Shown here in pieces: positions 42,559 through 52,569 of a stretch of 64,000 nt of DNA. The position numbers and the translations under genes were made by a program. Below the pieces are notes generated by a model. That model had not been told where the DNA came from, did not search any database, and worked only from the letters and a program-made list of their open reading frames with translations. This DNA is from Saprospiraceae bacterium. Its GTDB lineage: Bacteria > Bacteroidota > Bacteroidia > Chitinophagales > Saprospiraceae. The DNA lies in contig JALHQW010000001.1 in NCBI GenBank assembly GCA_022841745.1, positions 139,166 through 203,165 on the forward strand. Direction: 5' to 3'. Within the stretch, counting starts at the first letter, position 1, and every line of letters starts with the position of its first letter.

Positions 42559-45500
42559 ATGAGGAGTCATCAATCGCCATCTATTTATTCCATTTACCAT
42601 AACTGCCTTCCCTTCTATTTGGACAGGGTGGACATCTCCATGTTGGATGAAGAAACGCCCGGCTTTGCCGATGCTTTCTTGGAGGAACTGCTGTCCGGCA
42701 CCTTGGCAAGGCAGGTGGAGACAAAAGGCATTACAGCCGATAAAACAAGGCACCTTTATTTTGAAGCCCGGAATTTCCAGAAAATCCACGGCGCAAAAAC
42801 CTTTTCATTTGGGTTCCCGCTTTTCATAGACACGTACAACAGCGACTTGGTGGTTTCGCCTGCTTTCATTTGGCAAATGGAACTGGAACCTGCCCAGACC
42901 AAGGTTGACGCATGGGTGATTAAGCAATCAGCGCAAAAGAACATACAGCCAAATTATCGGCTGCTCGAACACCTAAAAGATAAATACGGCTTTGATTTAA
43001 GGCCAAAGGCCGAAGAATTGGCTTTTTCAAAAAAGATTTCCCTCGAACAAGTCACGAACTTTTGCAGTGAACTGGCAGCAAGGCTCAACTTGGAGATACA
43101 CGGTCATCCCCACGAGGTGCTTCCTTGTCCTGGCATTGACGAAATAGGCGATTTTACCCAAAAAGGCGCATTGCACTGGTCGGGGGTACTCGGCATGTTC
43201 CCACCACAGAACACCCGTTGGTCGCCGGGCAACGCCCGCCCCGAAGATATCTTTGTTGCCTCCACCGACACCGAAATTGAGGAGGCAATGTTTGCTTACC
43301 AGCCCGACGACCCGGAGCAAACTACTGCACTGGAATTGATTGCGAGGCAAAAAAATACTGTTGTAGAAGGAGAAGATGCCCTTGGCAAAGCTCAGACCTT
43401 GGTCAATTTGCTCATTAATGCTTTGTCGAATGGTAAAAAATGCCTTGTCGTTTCAGAACGATCTCAATCCTTGGGCTTTGCGCAGCAATTATTGGCAAAA
43501 GCAGGTATTTTCCAATACAATTTCCTGCTGGATGATGCCCTGCTCGACAAGATGCCCCTGCTCGAACTCCTCCGTTCAGCAGCAAGCGGAGGCGGCAGGG
43601 AGGTTATTTTCAATGCCCAGGATTTTGCTGGAAAAAAGACAAAGTACCTTCGGGCAAAGGAGGCAATGCAGGCAACTTACCAGGCTGTGAAAGACAAAGT
43701 GTTCGGGGACCACGATTGGACAGATACAGTTGGGCTTTTCATGGCAAGCAACCGCATAGAAGGCAAAGAGCGATTGGCCAGCCACTTGAACGCCAATGAT
43801 TTTGGATTTTACCCTGCCGAGCATCAACAACTGGTAGAAGGAATCCTAAGAAGCGAACCATTGTTTGAAGCCATAAAGACGCTAACGCACCCGCTGTCAA
43901 ATCTCAACGACCAGGTTTTCGTCAACTCAGAAGCCCAAAAGGCCAAGCAGTTCGTAGAGACCAACCTGCGGCTTTACGTAGCCAAGACCCATGAACTTCA
44001 AAAAGAATACATCAACCAGACTGATAGCTATGCTGCCAGATTAAAGGAACACTACCGGGATTATTTCAACAACTTGGATGCTCATGCGAGGTCGCTCGTT
44101 GAAAAAATCCAAAACCACACGGCCTTGCTCGGTGGGGATTTTGCCTCGGCTGGGTCTGGTTCTTTTGTTTGGCCTTCTTTTTTTTCATCGAAACGGAAAA
44201 AAATCAAACTGGCGCAAGAAGAAGTGGCCAAGGCGTACAAGGCTTTCGTCAAGCACTATGAAACCAATCCATATTTCGACTTTGGTTTTGCGCCCTGCAA
44301 AGACGGTGAAAACATTTCGAAGACCCTTGAGAACGCCCAAAAATTCAGGGAGGCGCTGGCCGCTTGGTATGCAAATTCAGATGGATTGGTGCAAGAGGAG
44401 GTCATGAGACTAAACAGCAAAACCGCTCATCCGGCCCTCGATGTTAAGGAACAAATCACTTCGTTGGAATTTGAACTGAACACGCTGATTGAAGAAATCA
44501 ATGAGGCTGGACTTTACCAAAAACCGTTCGAGAACAAGACGCTGACCATTCCTCAGCGACAGAAATACTTGGAAAGCATCATTGAGCAATTGGAGAACAC
44601 CCAGCTGAACCTCCGTGATTTTCCGCAGTTCCATGCTTGGCAGGCCAATTGGTTGGGCTTGGGTGGCCTAGGCCAAAAAGTGGTTCGGGCCTTGGTCAAG
44701 GTAAAGCCTGGCGATTGGGTGGCCGCTTTTGAAAGTTGGTACTTCAACAGCCTTTTGTCGAAGGTGCAATCGCCCGTTTTGCCAGAAGACAGCAATTCGA
44801 TCGTCCAATACAATGAGGCTTGGGGGCAATTCAGGCCATTGATTTTCAACCAGTTGACTACGCTATGGCAAGAGCGGCAAACCGCCGGACAAAAAGCCCT
44901 TAAAAAGAAAGACAAGCAGGCATGGCAATTGATTTTCGATAAAAACGGGCATAAGGCAGCTGTGAACATGCCGATGTCGGCCATATTCGAAAATAGCTTC
45001 GATGCCGTCACAGTTTACCTGCCCCTGCTTTTTGTGACCCCGCATGTTGCCCTAAACGAATTGCCCAATATTCCCAACTACTTCGATTATGTAATATTCG
45101 ACGAGGCCAACAAATTCCCCGTGGAGATGGCGACAGCCATTGCTCCGTTGGGCAAGAAAATGGTCATCATGGGCAGCAACGACAGCTATGGTAACGAAAC
45201 CAGCCTCTTGCAGTACGCATTGGAAAATGGCGTTCCGTCCGCATTAATCAGTAACCGATACGAGCCACCTGCACCCATCACTGGCTTGGTAGGTGGCGAT
45301 GCCCATTATCTCGACCACCGCATTAATTACCAAGTTGACAATGTGGAAGGCCGCTTCCATGAATTGGAGGGCACAAACGACACAGAGGCCCAGCACATCC
45401 TCCGTTTGTTGAATCAAATCAAACAAACGCCCCAACGGGTACTGCCATCGGTTGGTATCGTGACCTTCACCGTTGAACAGCGAGACTTGATAGCCAATTA

Positions 45501-46314
45501 CCTGCTTAAGCTGAAACAACAGAATGCACTCGGCAGTGAGAAAATCCAGCAATTGGAGCGCAATGGGATGGGCGTGTTCCATGTGGACGAACTATTCGGG
45601 CAGTATTTTGACATCATCATCGTATCGTGTACCTATGGGGCGGTGAACCTGAAGGGGGAAATGACCAAAAAAATGGTATTCCTGAACACCCCGGCTGGTG
45701 TTGGGCACCTGCGCATGTTGATCAACAAGCCGGTTGATGAATTCCATATTGTGCATTCTTTGCCAGAAGATTACCTCCAACAAATTGAAGCCACGAAATG
45801 GGAAGAAGGCACTTGGTACTTGGCTCATTTCATCCGATTGGCCGAGGCCATGAAAAATGGCAACCAGCCGCAATTAATGATTTCCAGCGAAGCACTTGGC
45901 AAACGTCAAGGTGTAGCGCATCTTCCTTCCATTTTTGCCAATGAAGTGGTGAGGGCCTTGGAGCCTTATATGGACGTTAAAAGGATTACAACAAACGTGG
46001 GTACTGAAAGCATCTATTTCCCAATGTTCGTAAAGCCGAGCCACGAAGGTGGAAGGCCAGTGGTGCTTGTACCCGATGGGCATTTTTCTGCTACGGCGTT
46101 TACCTCACCTCCTTGGGAACAAGACCAAGTTAAGACCATTGAAAAATCGGGCTTCGGTTACCTACCCATTTGGTCGGTGAACTGGTTGAAAAACCCCGGA
46201 GTAGAGGCAAGGCTTTTGGCCAGTAAGATCATCAAATTGGATTCAAACTCAGCAGGTATTGCCTCAAATGAAGATGCCGAATTGCAGGGATTGGAAGAGA
46301 AGTTGAGGGAATAG
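42559..46314 (+). CDS. degenerate SF1 helicase-nuclease-like protein
   Basis: This encodes 1251 residues. An N-terminal region precedes a DUF4011/AAA_11-type ATPase whose Walker A position reads VVEGEDALGKAQT, where families have GPPGTGKSQT; the Ser/Thr is Ala. A coiled-coil insertion occupies about 400-750. Walker B is VIFDEANKF, and the SF1 motif near the end reads LNTPAGVGHLRMLINKP instead of NVALSRA. The last 120 residues resemble the REase_MTES_1575 fold (PIWSVNWLKNP) but lack the usual E.DG..YH residues (LVPDGHFSAT). It may be a non-catalytic relative of the helicase-nucleases found in defence islands. No partner gene lies nearby. Confidence 0.65.
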   Translation: MRSHQSPSIYSIYHNCLPFYLDRVDISMLDEETPGFADAFLEELLSGTLARQVETKGITADKTRHLYFEARNFQKIHGAKTFSFGFPLFIDTYNSDLVVSPAFIWQMELEPAQTKVDAWVIKQSAQKNIQPNYRLLEHLKDKYGFDLRPKAEELAFSKKISLEQVTNFCSELAARLNLEIHGHPHEVLPCPGIDEIGDFTQKGALHWSGVLGMFPPQNTRWSPGNARPEDIFVASTDTEIEEAMFAYQPDDPEQTTALELIARQKNTVVEGEDALGKAQTLVNLLINALSNGKKCLVVSERSQSLGFAQQLLAKAGIFQYNFLLDDALLDKMPLLELLRSAASGGGREVIFNAQDFAGKKTKYLRAKEAMQATYQAVKDKVFGDHDWTDTVGLFMASNRIEGKERLASHLNANDFGFYPAEHQQLVEGILRSEPLFEAIKTLTHPLSNLNDQVFVNSEAQKAKQFVETNLRLYVAKTHELQKEYINQTDSYAARLKEHYRDYFNNLDAHARSLVEKIQNHTALLGGDFASAGSGSFVWPSFFSSKRKKIKLAQEEVAKAYKAFVKHYETNPYFDFGFAPCKDGENISKTLENAQKFREALAAWYANSDGLVQEEVMRLNSKTAHPALDVKEQITSLEFELNTLIEEINEAGLYQKPFENKTLTIPQRQKYLESIIEQLENTQLNLRDFPQFHAWQANWLGLGGLGQKVVRALVKVKPGDWVAAFESWYFNSLLSKVQSPVLPEDSNSIVQYNEAWGQFRPLIFNQLTTLWQERQTAGQKALKKKDKQAWQLIFDKNGHKAAVNMPMSAIFENSFDAVTVYLPLLFVTPHVALNELPNIPNYFDYVIFDEANKFPVEMATAIAPLGKKMVIMGSNDSYGNETSLLQYALENGVPSALISNRYEPPAPITGLVGGDAHYLDHRINYQVDNVEGRFHELEGTNDTEAQHILRLLNQIKQTPQRVLPSVGIVTFTVEQRDLIANYLLKLKQQNALGSEKIQQLERNGMGVFHVDELFGQYFDIIIVSCTYGAVNLKGEMTKKMVFLNTPAGVGHLRMLINKPVDEFHIVHSLPEDYLQQIEATKWEEGTWYLAHFIRLAEAMKNGNQPQLMISSEALGKRQGVAHLPSIFANEVVRALEPYMDVKRITTNVGTESIYFPMFVKPSHEGGRPVVLVPDGHFSATAFTSPPWEQDQVKTIEKSGFGYLPIWSVNWLKNPGVEARLLASKIIKLDSNSAGIASNEDAELQGLEEKLRE

Positions 46315-46395
46315 TAAATGAATGATGAATGATAAACTTGCAAATACCTATAATGTTAGGATAGCAAATTCATCATTCATCATTCATCATTTATA
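46315..46395. repeat. inverted pair of heptamer arrays between convergent genes
   Basis: The right array (46368-46395) is ATTCATC x3 and ATTTATA. The left region (46315-46342) reads TAAATGA, ATGATGA, ATGATAA, ACTTGCA, and pairs with it. It spans exactly the spacer between the helicase-like and fucosidase genes. Confidence 0.7.
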
Positions 46396-46397
46396 AA

Positions 46398-48497
46398 TCA
46401 CTTAGGCTTCACATGAAACAACACACCATCGGGAATTTGTTGCTCTGCAATTTTATCGGAAGTCCAATAGACCTTTAGCTCATCGCCGCCTACGCTTTCA
46501 AAATAGCGAACCATTATTTCGTGTAGGCCCGCTTGCAAAGGCACCATGCCTGTTATTTTTTTGGTGCCGTGCAACCCATCATTGTCCACTACCATTTCAT
46601 TGTCAATCAGCAGGATGCTGCCGTCGTCGGAAGCCGTGGAAAACTGATAGACTGCGGTCTCTGGCACTTTGATAAAACCACGAAACTCGTAGCCGTATCG
46701 CTCGCCGTCGGCGCTTTTCACTTCAAGGTTGAAGTTTTTCCCTACCCCTTTCTTCACGGCTTTTAGCTGGTCGAAATTGGGTACTTTGCTCCATTCTCCC
46801 TCAAAGAAAAAATACTGTATCCCCGGTGCCATGCCGCCGAGGTTGGTACTTGGCTTGGCTTCTTTTTTCCAAAAAGTCTTTTGCAACGTGCCGCTGATTG
46901 GTTTACCGTTACGGAATGAACGAGCAGTGAGAATGGTCGTCTCGTTCAAGGTAATTGGGGACTTATACATAGCCGATTGCGCTGTCGGTGCGGAACCATC
47001 TGTTGTATAATGGATGTCAACATTGCCGCCTTCATCAACGAGCGATACCTCCATCTTATCTATAAAAATATCACGGGCTGCTTTGGCAATGGGCAGCAGG
47101 TGAATGTCTGGCTTGCCCTTTAGTTGTAGCATGATGACCGAGTTGATTTTGTCGGGCATGGCCTGCGGTAGCTCCACCACGATGCCGTCGTCCAATCTTT
47201 CCACTTTAGGCGATTTAGCGGAAGACGATGCCAAAAAACTGGCCCCCATCGGCGTATTGACTACGCCGTTCAGGATGAGTTTGTTGTCACGTGGTGGCTC
47301 AAAAACATGGAGATAAAGGATGGTATTCCCATCCTTTTGCTTCATGGTGATGCGGCCCCAATCAAAATTGCCAAGCGGGCTGGCTTCTGTGCCGTAAATT
47401 GACTCACTGTTTTTCTTCATCCAATCCCCCATTTCACGCAGCCGTTGTATGCTTTCATCTGGAAAAAGGCCCTCGGCGGTGGGGCCTACATTGAGCAGGA
47501 AATTGCCGCCCTTGCTGGCGATATCGGTGAGGTTGTGCAGCAGTTCCTTGGTGGACTTGAAGTTCTTGTCGGCCTTGTTATAGCCCCAATTGGCATTCAT
47601 GGTCATGCAGCTTTCCCAATCCGTGCCAGGCAATCCAGTGGCCGGTATTTCCTGCTCTGGCGTACCGAAGTCGCCTGCAAACTGTCCAGGTGCGGTAAAC
47701 CCAGCCATGCCATCCCGATGGGCACCTACCCGGTTATTGATGATAATATCAGGCTTTAGGCTGCGTACGAAGTTGTAGAGGTCTTTCCCCCTGGTACTGT
47801 TCCAAGTGGCCTCCCATTCCCCATCGAACCATAGTACGTGCGGTGCATCGCCGTAGTTGGTGAGCAATTCCTTCAACTGTTTTTTCATATAGTCCACATA
47901 TCGGTCCATGTCGGCACCCTTGGTGGATCGGTCTTTCTCCCAGGTGCGGCGGGGTAGGTAGTCAGGGTGGTGCCAGTCCATGATGGAGTGGTAGAAGCAG
48001 AGTTTGATGCCTTCTTTCTTGCATTCATCGGCCAGTTCCTTGAGAATGTCCCGTTTGAAGGGCGTTTCCATGATGTCAAAATCACTGGTCTTGCTGTCAT
48101 AAATGGCAAAGCCATCGTGGTGCTTGGAGGTGATGACGATGTATTTCATACCGGCTTCTTTGGCCATGCGCACCCAGTCCTTGGCATTGAACTTAGTGGG
48201 GTTGAACTGCTCCCGGAACTGGTCATAGGTATCGAGCGGAATTTCGGCGGTGGTGCGAATCCATTCGCCATAGCTGTCCTTGCTGCCCCATTTGCCAGCG
48301 GGCACTGCGTACAGGCCCCAGTGGATGAACATACCAAAACGGGCCTCCCGCCACCATTCCATGCGCTTGTTGCGGTCAGCCTCCGACTCATTCAGGTAGT
48401 CCTTTTGGCGGCTGGTTCGTTTGGCGGGGTTACAGCTTTCGCTGGTAAGGCTAATTATGGCTATGATTATGAAAAAGGTGATGAAGTTGAATTTCAT
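46398..48497 (-). CDS. GH29 alpha-L-fucosidase with PA14 domain
   Basis: This encodes 699 residues with a lipoprotein-like signal (SLTSESC). The GH29 catalytic domain (about 45-400) has ARFGMFIHWGLYAVP, KYIVITSKHHDGFAIY, SIMDWHHPDY and LWFDGEWEATW, whose Asp is the expected nucleophile. Next come a beta-sandwich, a chitobiase-type segment (DIHYTTDGSAPT) and a C-terminal PA14 carbohydrate-binding domain (FSTASDDGSILLIDNEMVVDN). It removes alpha-L-fucose from glycans in the periplasm or on the surface. Confidence 0.93.
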   Translation of the reverse strand: MKFNFITFFIIIAIISLTSESCNPAKRTSRQKDYLNESEADRNKRMEWWREARFGMFIHWGLYAVPAGKWGSKDSYGEWIRTTAEIPLDTYDQFREQFNPTKFNAKDWVRMAKEAGMKYIVITSKHHDGFAIYDSKTSDFDIMETPFKRDILKELADECKKEGIKLCFYHSIMDWHHPDYLPRRTWEKDRSTKGADMDRYVDYMKKQLKELLTNYGDAPHVLWFDGEWEATWNSTRGKDLYNFVRSLKPDIIINNRVGAHRDGMAGFTAPGQFAGDFGTPEQEIPATGLPGTDWESCMTMNANWGYNKADKNFKSTKELLHNLTDIASKGGNFLLNVGPTAEGLFPDESIQRLREMGDWMKKNSESIYGTEASPLGNFDWGRITMKQKDGNTILYLHVFEPPRDNKLILNGVVNTPMGASFLASSSAKSPKVERLDDGIVVELPQAMPDKINSVIMLQLKGKPDIHLLPIAKAARDIFIDKMEVSLVDEGGNVDIHYTTDGSAPTAQSAMYKSPITLNETTILTARSFRNGKPISGTLQKTFWKKEAKPSTNLGGMAPGIQYFFFEGEWSKVPNFDQLKAVKKGVGKNFNLEVKSADGERYGYEFRGFIKVPETAVYQFSTASDDGSILLIDNEMVVDNDGLHGTKKITGMVPLQAGLHEIMVRYFESVGGDELKVYWTSDKIAEQQIPDGVLFHVKPK

Positions 48498-48635
48498 ACT
48501 GACATAGTGGTTGTGAAAGAATGGGGTAAAGGTCTAAAGAATGGGGAAATCGTGGAAGGAAAAATTGATGGGGAGGTGTGAGGTAAGTTTTAAGCCACTG
48601 ATGGCTAATTCAAGAATTTGTTATTTACATTGGTT

Positions 48636-50039
48636 TCAGTAAATACAAGTCAGCCCCAAGGAGTTAAATCCCAATGTATCACCCTCATCAAAACAAAAAA
48701 GGTCATAGTTTGTGACATTGTCTTGGTAGAAGGCGGTTGCTTGGATGGTGCTGCCATCGCCCAATTGCAGCGTTTGAAGCACTTTGTCAAAATAAACACG
48801 AAGCGAATAGAACCTTAGCATATCGCCAGGTTCGATTTCCTTGGCAAGTTCAATGTTTTTCAGAACTATTGGCTTGCTACCTTTTACGGTGACCTTAGTA
48901 TCTGGCATTGCCAATTCGTAGGTTTTGCAGTCAACCTCGTATTTTTCCTTGACAAGTATAGTGTAGGTGCTTACATCGAACAAATCCACCAAGCGGAAGG
49001 AACCCATCAGGTTTTTTTGCCACGGTCCTTCCAATGCTGCGTTCAAATGCTGGGTCAACATCAAAGGGCAAACATTCTCAAACAGGATGGTATGGGAGTT
49101 TGACCTATAATAATAATTGAATTCATATTCCAATGCGTTTAAATTTAATCTATGAATCAGTAATTCATTGACAAGCAGTTTTCGGCTTTCTATAGGAATG
49201 CATTCATATTGGCAATTGACCGTACACCCGGTCAAGTTATAAGGGGTGTTTACCTTGTTGCCGAGTTGGTTTAATTCTTTCACCAAATCGTTAATGGCAA
49301 CAATAAAATATTCCGTTCCGTGGATGTCAAGCGAGGTGCCGATTGTGGCCAAAGCGGGAATTTCAGCTAAATCATACGGGTGTAGGTAATAAAAAGGCAT
49401 ATCGTTGTGCATGGTCAGTTGGTTGTCCACCAATACATGGTCTTCACTCGCCTTCAATACCAATGGAAAATATTTAGGTATCCCAAAAGTATAGCGGTCA
49501 ATCAGGCCAGCGCCATGAAAACCGACCATCGAAGCCGAGTCTGTGTCGGCTTGGTTCCTGACCAATCGGTTGGTGCGGACGTAAAGGAACGGTACCACCT
49601 TTTCGGCATCCCAATCCTGGGCCTTGAAAAGGTCGGGCAACTTCAGCACCAAGGCTGGGTCGTTCATAAAAAGACTTTTGAGGTCGTCACCTGCGTTTAG
49701 GCAGGGAATATCGTACTTGGCCGTAGCAGCTTGGAGCAGTTCTGCCAAGGTTCGGCCATCGTACAGCGCTGTGTCCCAATAAGCCAGCAGCACGATTTCA
49801 TTGTTCCAAACCTGGCTGTCATTGACCGATGCCGATTTTACAAATTCTCGAAAATCAGCATCCAGCAGAAGCTTGGATACCAATTCCCCTAAACAAAGCC
49901 TTTTTGCATCTACAGGATTGGTGGTAAGCGCCTCGTAGTCCAAATACATTGGAGGCAAAGAGGGGTGATCGTCGTCCTTGCAGGCAATAAGGAAGCTGGC
50001 AAACAATAGACAGGCAAGATAAAATGAAGTTCTTTTCAT
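48636..50039 (-). CDS. hypothetical surface lipoprotein
   Basis: This encodes 467 residues. The lipobox is FLIAC and the mature N-terminus C-K-D-D-D fits the Bacteroidota lipoprotein export signal (Lys followed by acidic residues), so it is probably surface exposed. The middle holds four to five Cys, including TGCTVNCQYECIP. No domain was recognised. It follows the interrupted lipoprotein gene on the same strand, across a hairpin. Confidence 0.7.
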   Translation of the reverse strand: MKRTSFYLACLLFASFLIACKDDDHPSLPPMYLDYEALTTNPVDAKRLCLGELVSKLLLDADFREFVKSASVNDSQVWNNEIVLLAYWDTALYDGRTLAELLQAATAKYDIPCLNAGDDLKSLFMNDPALVLKLPDLFKAQDWDAEKVVPFLYVRTNRLVRNQADTDSASMVGFHGAGLIDRYTFGIPKYFPLVLKASEDHVLVDNQLTMHNDMPFYYLHPYDLAEIPALATIGTSLDIHGTEYFIVAINDLVKELNQLGNKVNTPYNLTGCTVNCQYECIPIESRKLLVNELLIHRLNLNALEYEFNYYYRSNSHTILFENVCPLMLTQHLNAALEGPWQKNLMGSFRLVDLFDVSTYTILVKEKYEVDCKTYELAMPDTKVTVKGSKPIVLKNIELAKEIEPGDMLRFYSLRVYFDKVLQTLQLGDGSTIQATAFYQDNVTNYDLFCFDEGDTLGFNSLGLTCIY

Positions 50040-50053
50040 GTCAAAATATTAAA

Positions 50054-50084
50054 ACCTTGGTCAGTGAGTAACGCTGACCAAGGT
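50054..50084 (-). terminator. hairpin between lipoprotein genes
   Basis: ACCTTGGTCAG / CTGACCAAGGT with a 9-nt loop. On the minus strand it is followed by a T-rich stretch, consistent with an intrinsic terminator. Confidence 0.65.
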
Positions 50085-50108
50085 ATGAAATACAATTTAG
50101 AATTGGCA

Positions 50109-51935
50109 TTAATTGCATTTTTTTGCCATCATTCTCAAGAATAAAATATTCCCAAAAGGTACCTCATGTACTTGCTCATTAGTGCCTTGGTCCAACCAAC
50201 AATAAGAATAGTTTATTCGGCCAGCATAATAGTCATTTACATAGCTTGTTTTGTAAGAGGAGCTTATTTGATTCGTTTCTGTAGTTGCCCTTTCCGTTGA
50301 ATTTTTGTACAAAATTCCACCAGTAAGAGGAAAAGAGTCGGATTCCAATCCGAGCTTGACCTCAAATCCTGAACTATAAGTTCGCTCGACAACGGTTGTA
50401 TTTATTTGGCCGGTTGTCTCTTCAAAATTGCAACCATCAAATTCATGAACTGAAATCCCTACCTTATCTCCTAAAATACCCGGATCCCAATTGTTTATCC
50501 CACAAACATCTGAGGCAGTATAAAACAGTAAGGGACCTAAAGTAACAGGTTTTGTCTCACTTATGCCACTTTTTGTCACAACCAAAACTGCAACACCACC
50601 CGCGCCACCTGTACCAGACCCGCCCGCTGAAAAATAAGAATAACTGAACTCAGGCTCGTTTACTAAATGGAATAAGTGGAATCTGTATATTAAATCTTGA
50701 AAGATACCCTGACTCCCCGTAGCAGATCCCCAGTGGACAGTTATCCTGAAATCATACCATTCTTCTAATGCTGTTGTACTACCTAAAGCTGTAGAATATA
50801 AGGGAGTAGCTGAGTTGTTCCAAACATTTTGACCACTAGGCGGAGGTATTAATTGAACTACACCAAGGCATAAATTGCCACCGAATGCGGTGATTTGTTC
50901 AGCAAATTGGAGTTCCAACGAGTAAAAGAAATTATCCTCAAGATAATGGTCACGCATGCAAGGTGAATTTATTCCCCAACAATCATTGTCCGCTTCATCA
51001 ATTAGGCCATCTCCGTCGTCATCGGTGTCATTATCACATATCTCATCTTGTGTACAATTACATCCTGCAAATGCACAACATTGAGGGTCGTCACAATCAA
51101 TCAAACCGTCGTCGTCATCATCAATTCCATTGTCGCAAATCTCCACTAGAAAATTCGGTGGAAGATTGTTGTTTACGCAAAGGTCAAAGTACAAGTCTTG
51201 TAGGTCATAGCTAATGCTCAATGGAATTTCTCCTGAGCAGATTGGGTCTGCCAATTCCAAAAGCCGATTAAAAAATAGACCTTCTCCACAGTCCTGGTAC
51301 AAAATCGGAATGTTGAATTGATGCTGAGATGGATTATAAAGAACTGTGTTTACTGCTTCGGTAATTCTAAAGTTTACGATTAACGTTCCATTTGCCTGAT
51401 TCAGTATTGATGCGCCATTATATGGTACACCATGATGGTAGGTATTACTTAAATCAAAATCAGCTATCACTGGTGTGAAATTGTCCATCCGTTCTATCAT
51501 TGGTTCAAGAAATCTATCAATTTTTATACACAATAATTCAGCGCTAGATTCAATGCTTTGTGTCAGTGACGACTTAGTTACTGGATTGCCAGGAAGTTCA
51601 TTGTAATTTGAAACAAAGTTCTCTCCTTCTTCTGAGCAAAGAATTTCAAGAATCAAGATTTCATCCAATGGTCGTTCTTTTTCGTTTTTAAGATTTCTTA
51701 TCCAGTTTTTTGCACCAGTTGTTCCTACCCATTTGGAAGTTGCTTTGACTAACTTGTCATAGTTAGGGACATTCTGCCTAAGGTTAGAATAGGTATATTC
51801 TCATGGTGTAATCGAACCAGAAGAAAGATTTGAAGAATCTCTCTGTTTCCGAGTGGATTCCTCAAGTAAGGATTGGTCTTTTTTGCAAGAAAAAACAAGG
51901 ATGGTTAGTAAGAAGAAAATCAGAACCTTTTTCAT
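50109..51935 (-). pseudogene. lipoprotein gene with single in-frame TGA
   Basis: The ATG at 51935 begins a lipoprotein signal (MKKVLIFFLLTILVFSC, then K-K-D-Q). After 44 codons a TGA at 51803-51801 interrupts the frame, which then stays open in phase to 50109 for another 563 codons. The distal part has acidic Ca-binding-type repeats (CDNGIDDDDDGLIDCDDPQC and CDNDTDDDGDGLIDEADNDC) and no signal of its own. Removal of the one stop gives a coherent 608-codon surface lipoprotein. It could be a real pseudogene, readthrough or a sequencing error. The function is unknown. Confidence 0.75.
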
Positions 51936-52067
51936 TTTTGTGATTTAAGATGTGAAAGAAAAGTCATGCGACAAAATTGGGGCCGTCCAATAAGCCCCGC
52001 AATGCACAATTCGGGAGAAAATGTTCAATTTTCGGGACAGGATGTTCAAATTTTGGGAATCAATGCC

Positions 52068-52502
52068 CTAAGTCAAACCATTTCGGTGCGCCTTGGCGGT
52101 CATGCCAAGCCTTTTCTTGAAAAAGCGGTAGAAATAGTTGGGGTTGTCAAACCCCAGTTGGTGGCCTATTTCCGCAATGGTGAATGTTGGGTCTTCCAGC
52201 AGCTTGCAAGCCTCCAGACTTAGCCTGATGGAGATGCATTCCGCTGTCGAAACCCCAACCACTAGATTGCAGGTTTTTCGAAGGTAGCTTTTCGTGATGT
52301 TCAGGCTTTCGGCGTAAAAAACAGGAGAATGTTGCGCTCGGAAGTTTTCTTCAAGCAGACCAATGAAGGCTTGTATAAGGCTGCCTTGCCTCGTTTTATC
52401 CATGGCAGTTTTGTGCTGAATGGCTTGCCAGTTTTGGGAAAGGATTGCTTTTCGGGCGGGTACCTCGTTGTCACTGGACGTTGATTGGGGATTGTTGTTC
52501 AT
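52068..52502 (-). CDS. AraC-family DNA-binding protein, short
   Basis: This encodes 144 residues. The C-terminal 100 residues are a double helix-turn-helix AraC domain (YAESLNITKSYLRKTCNLVVG, then TIAEIGHQLGFDNPNYFYRFFKKRLGMT). The N-terminal part is short and has no ligand-binding cupin. It lies 67 nt after the helical protein gene on the same strand and may regulate the nearby peptide gene, which is inference. Confidence 0.85.
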   Translation of the reverse strand: MNNNPQSTSSDNEVPARKAILSQNWQAIQHKTAMDKTRQGSLIQAFIGLLEENFRAQHSPVFYAESLNITKSYLRKTCNLVVGVSTAECISIRLSLEACKLLEDPTFTIAEIGHQLGFDNPNYFYRFFKKRLGMTAKAHRNGLT

Positions 52503-52569
52503 ATTTTTTGTGCTTTGTTATAACTGCTTAGTAGTAAATGGAAACCATCGCCTAGCCCATGACCTCCTT

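Noticed and set aside
51801-51803. TGA as selenocysteine codon
   Set aside because: No SECIS-like hairpin was recognised directly after it, and the site is in a low-conservation linker of a lipoprotein.
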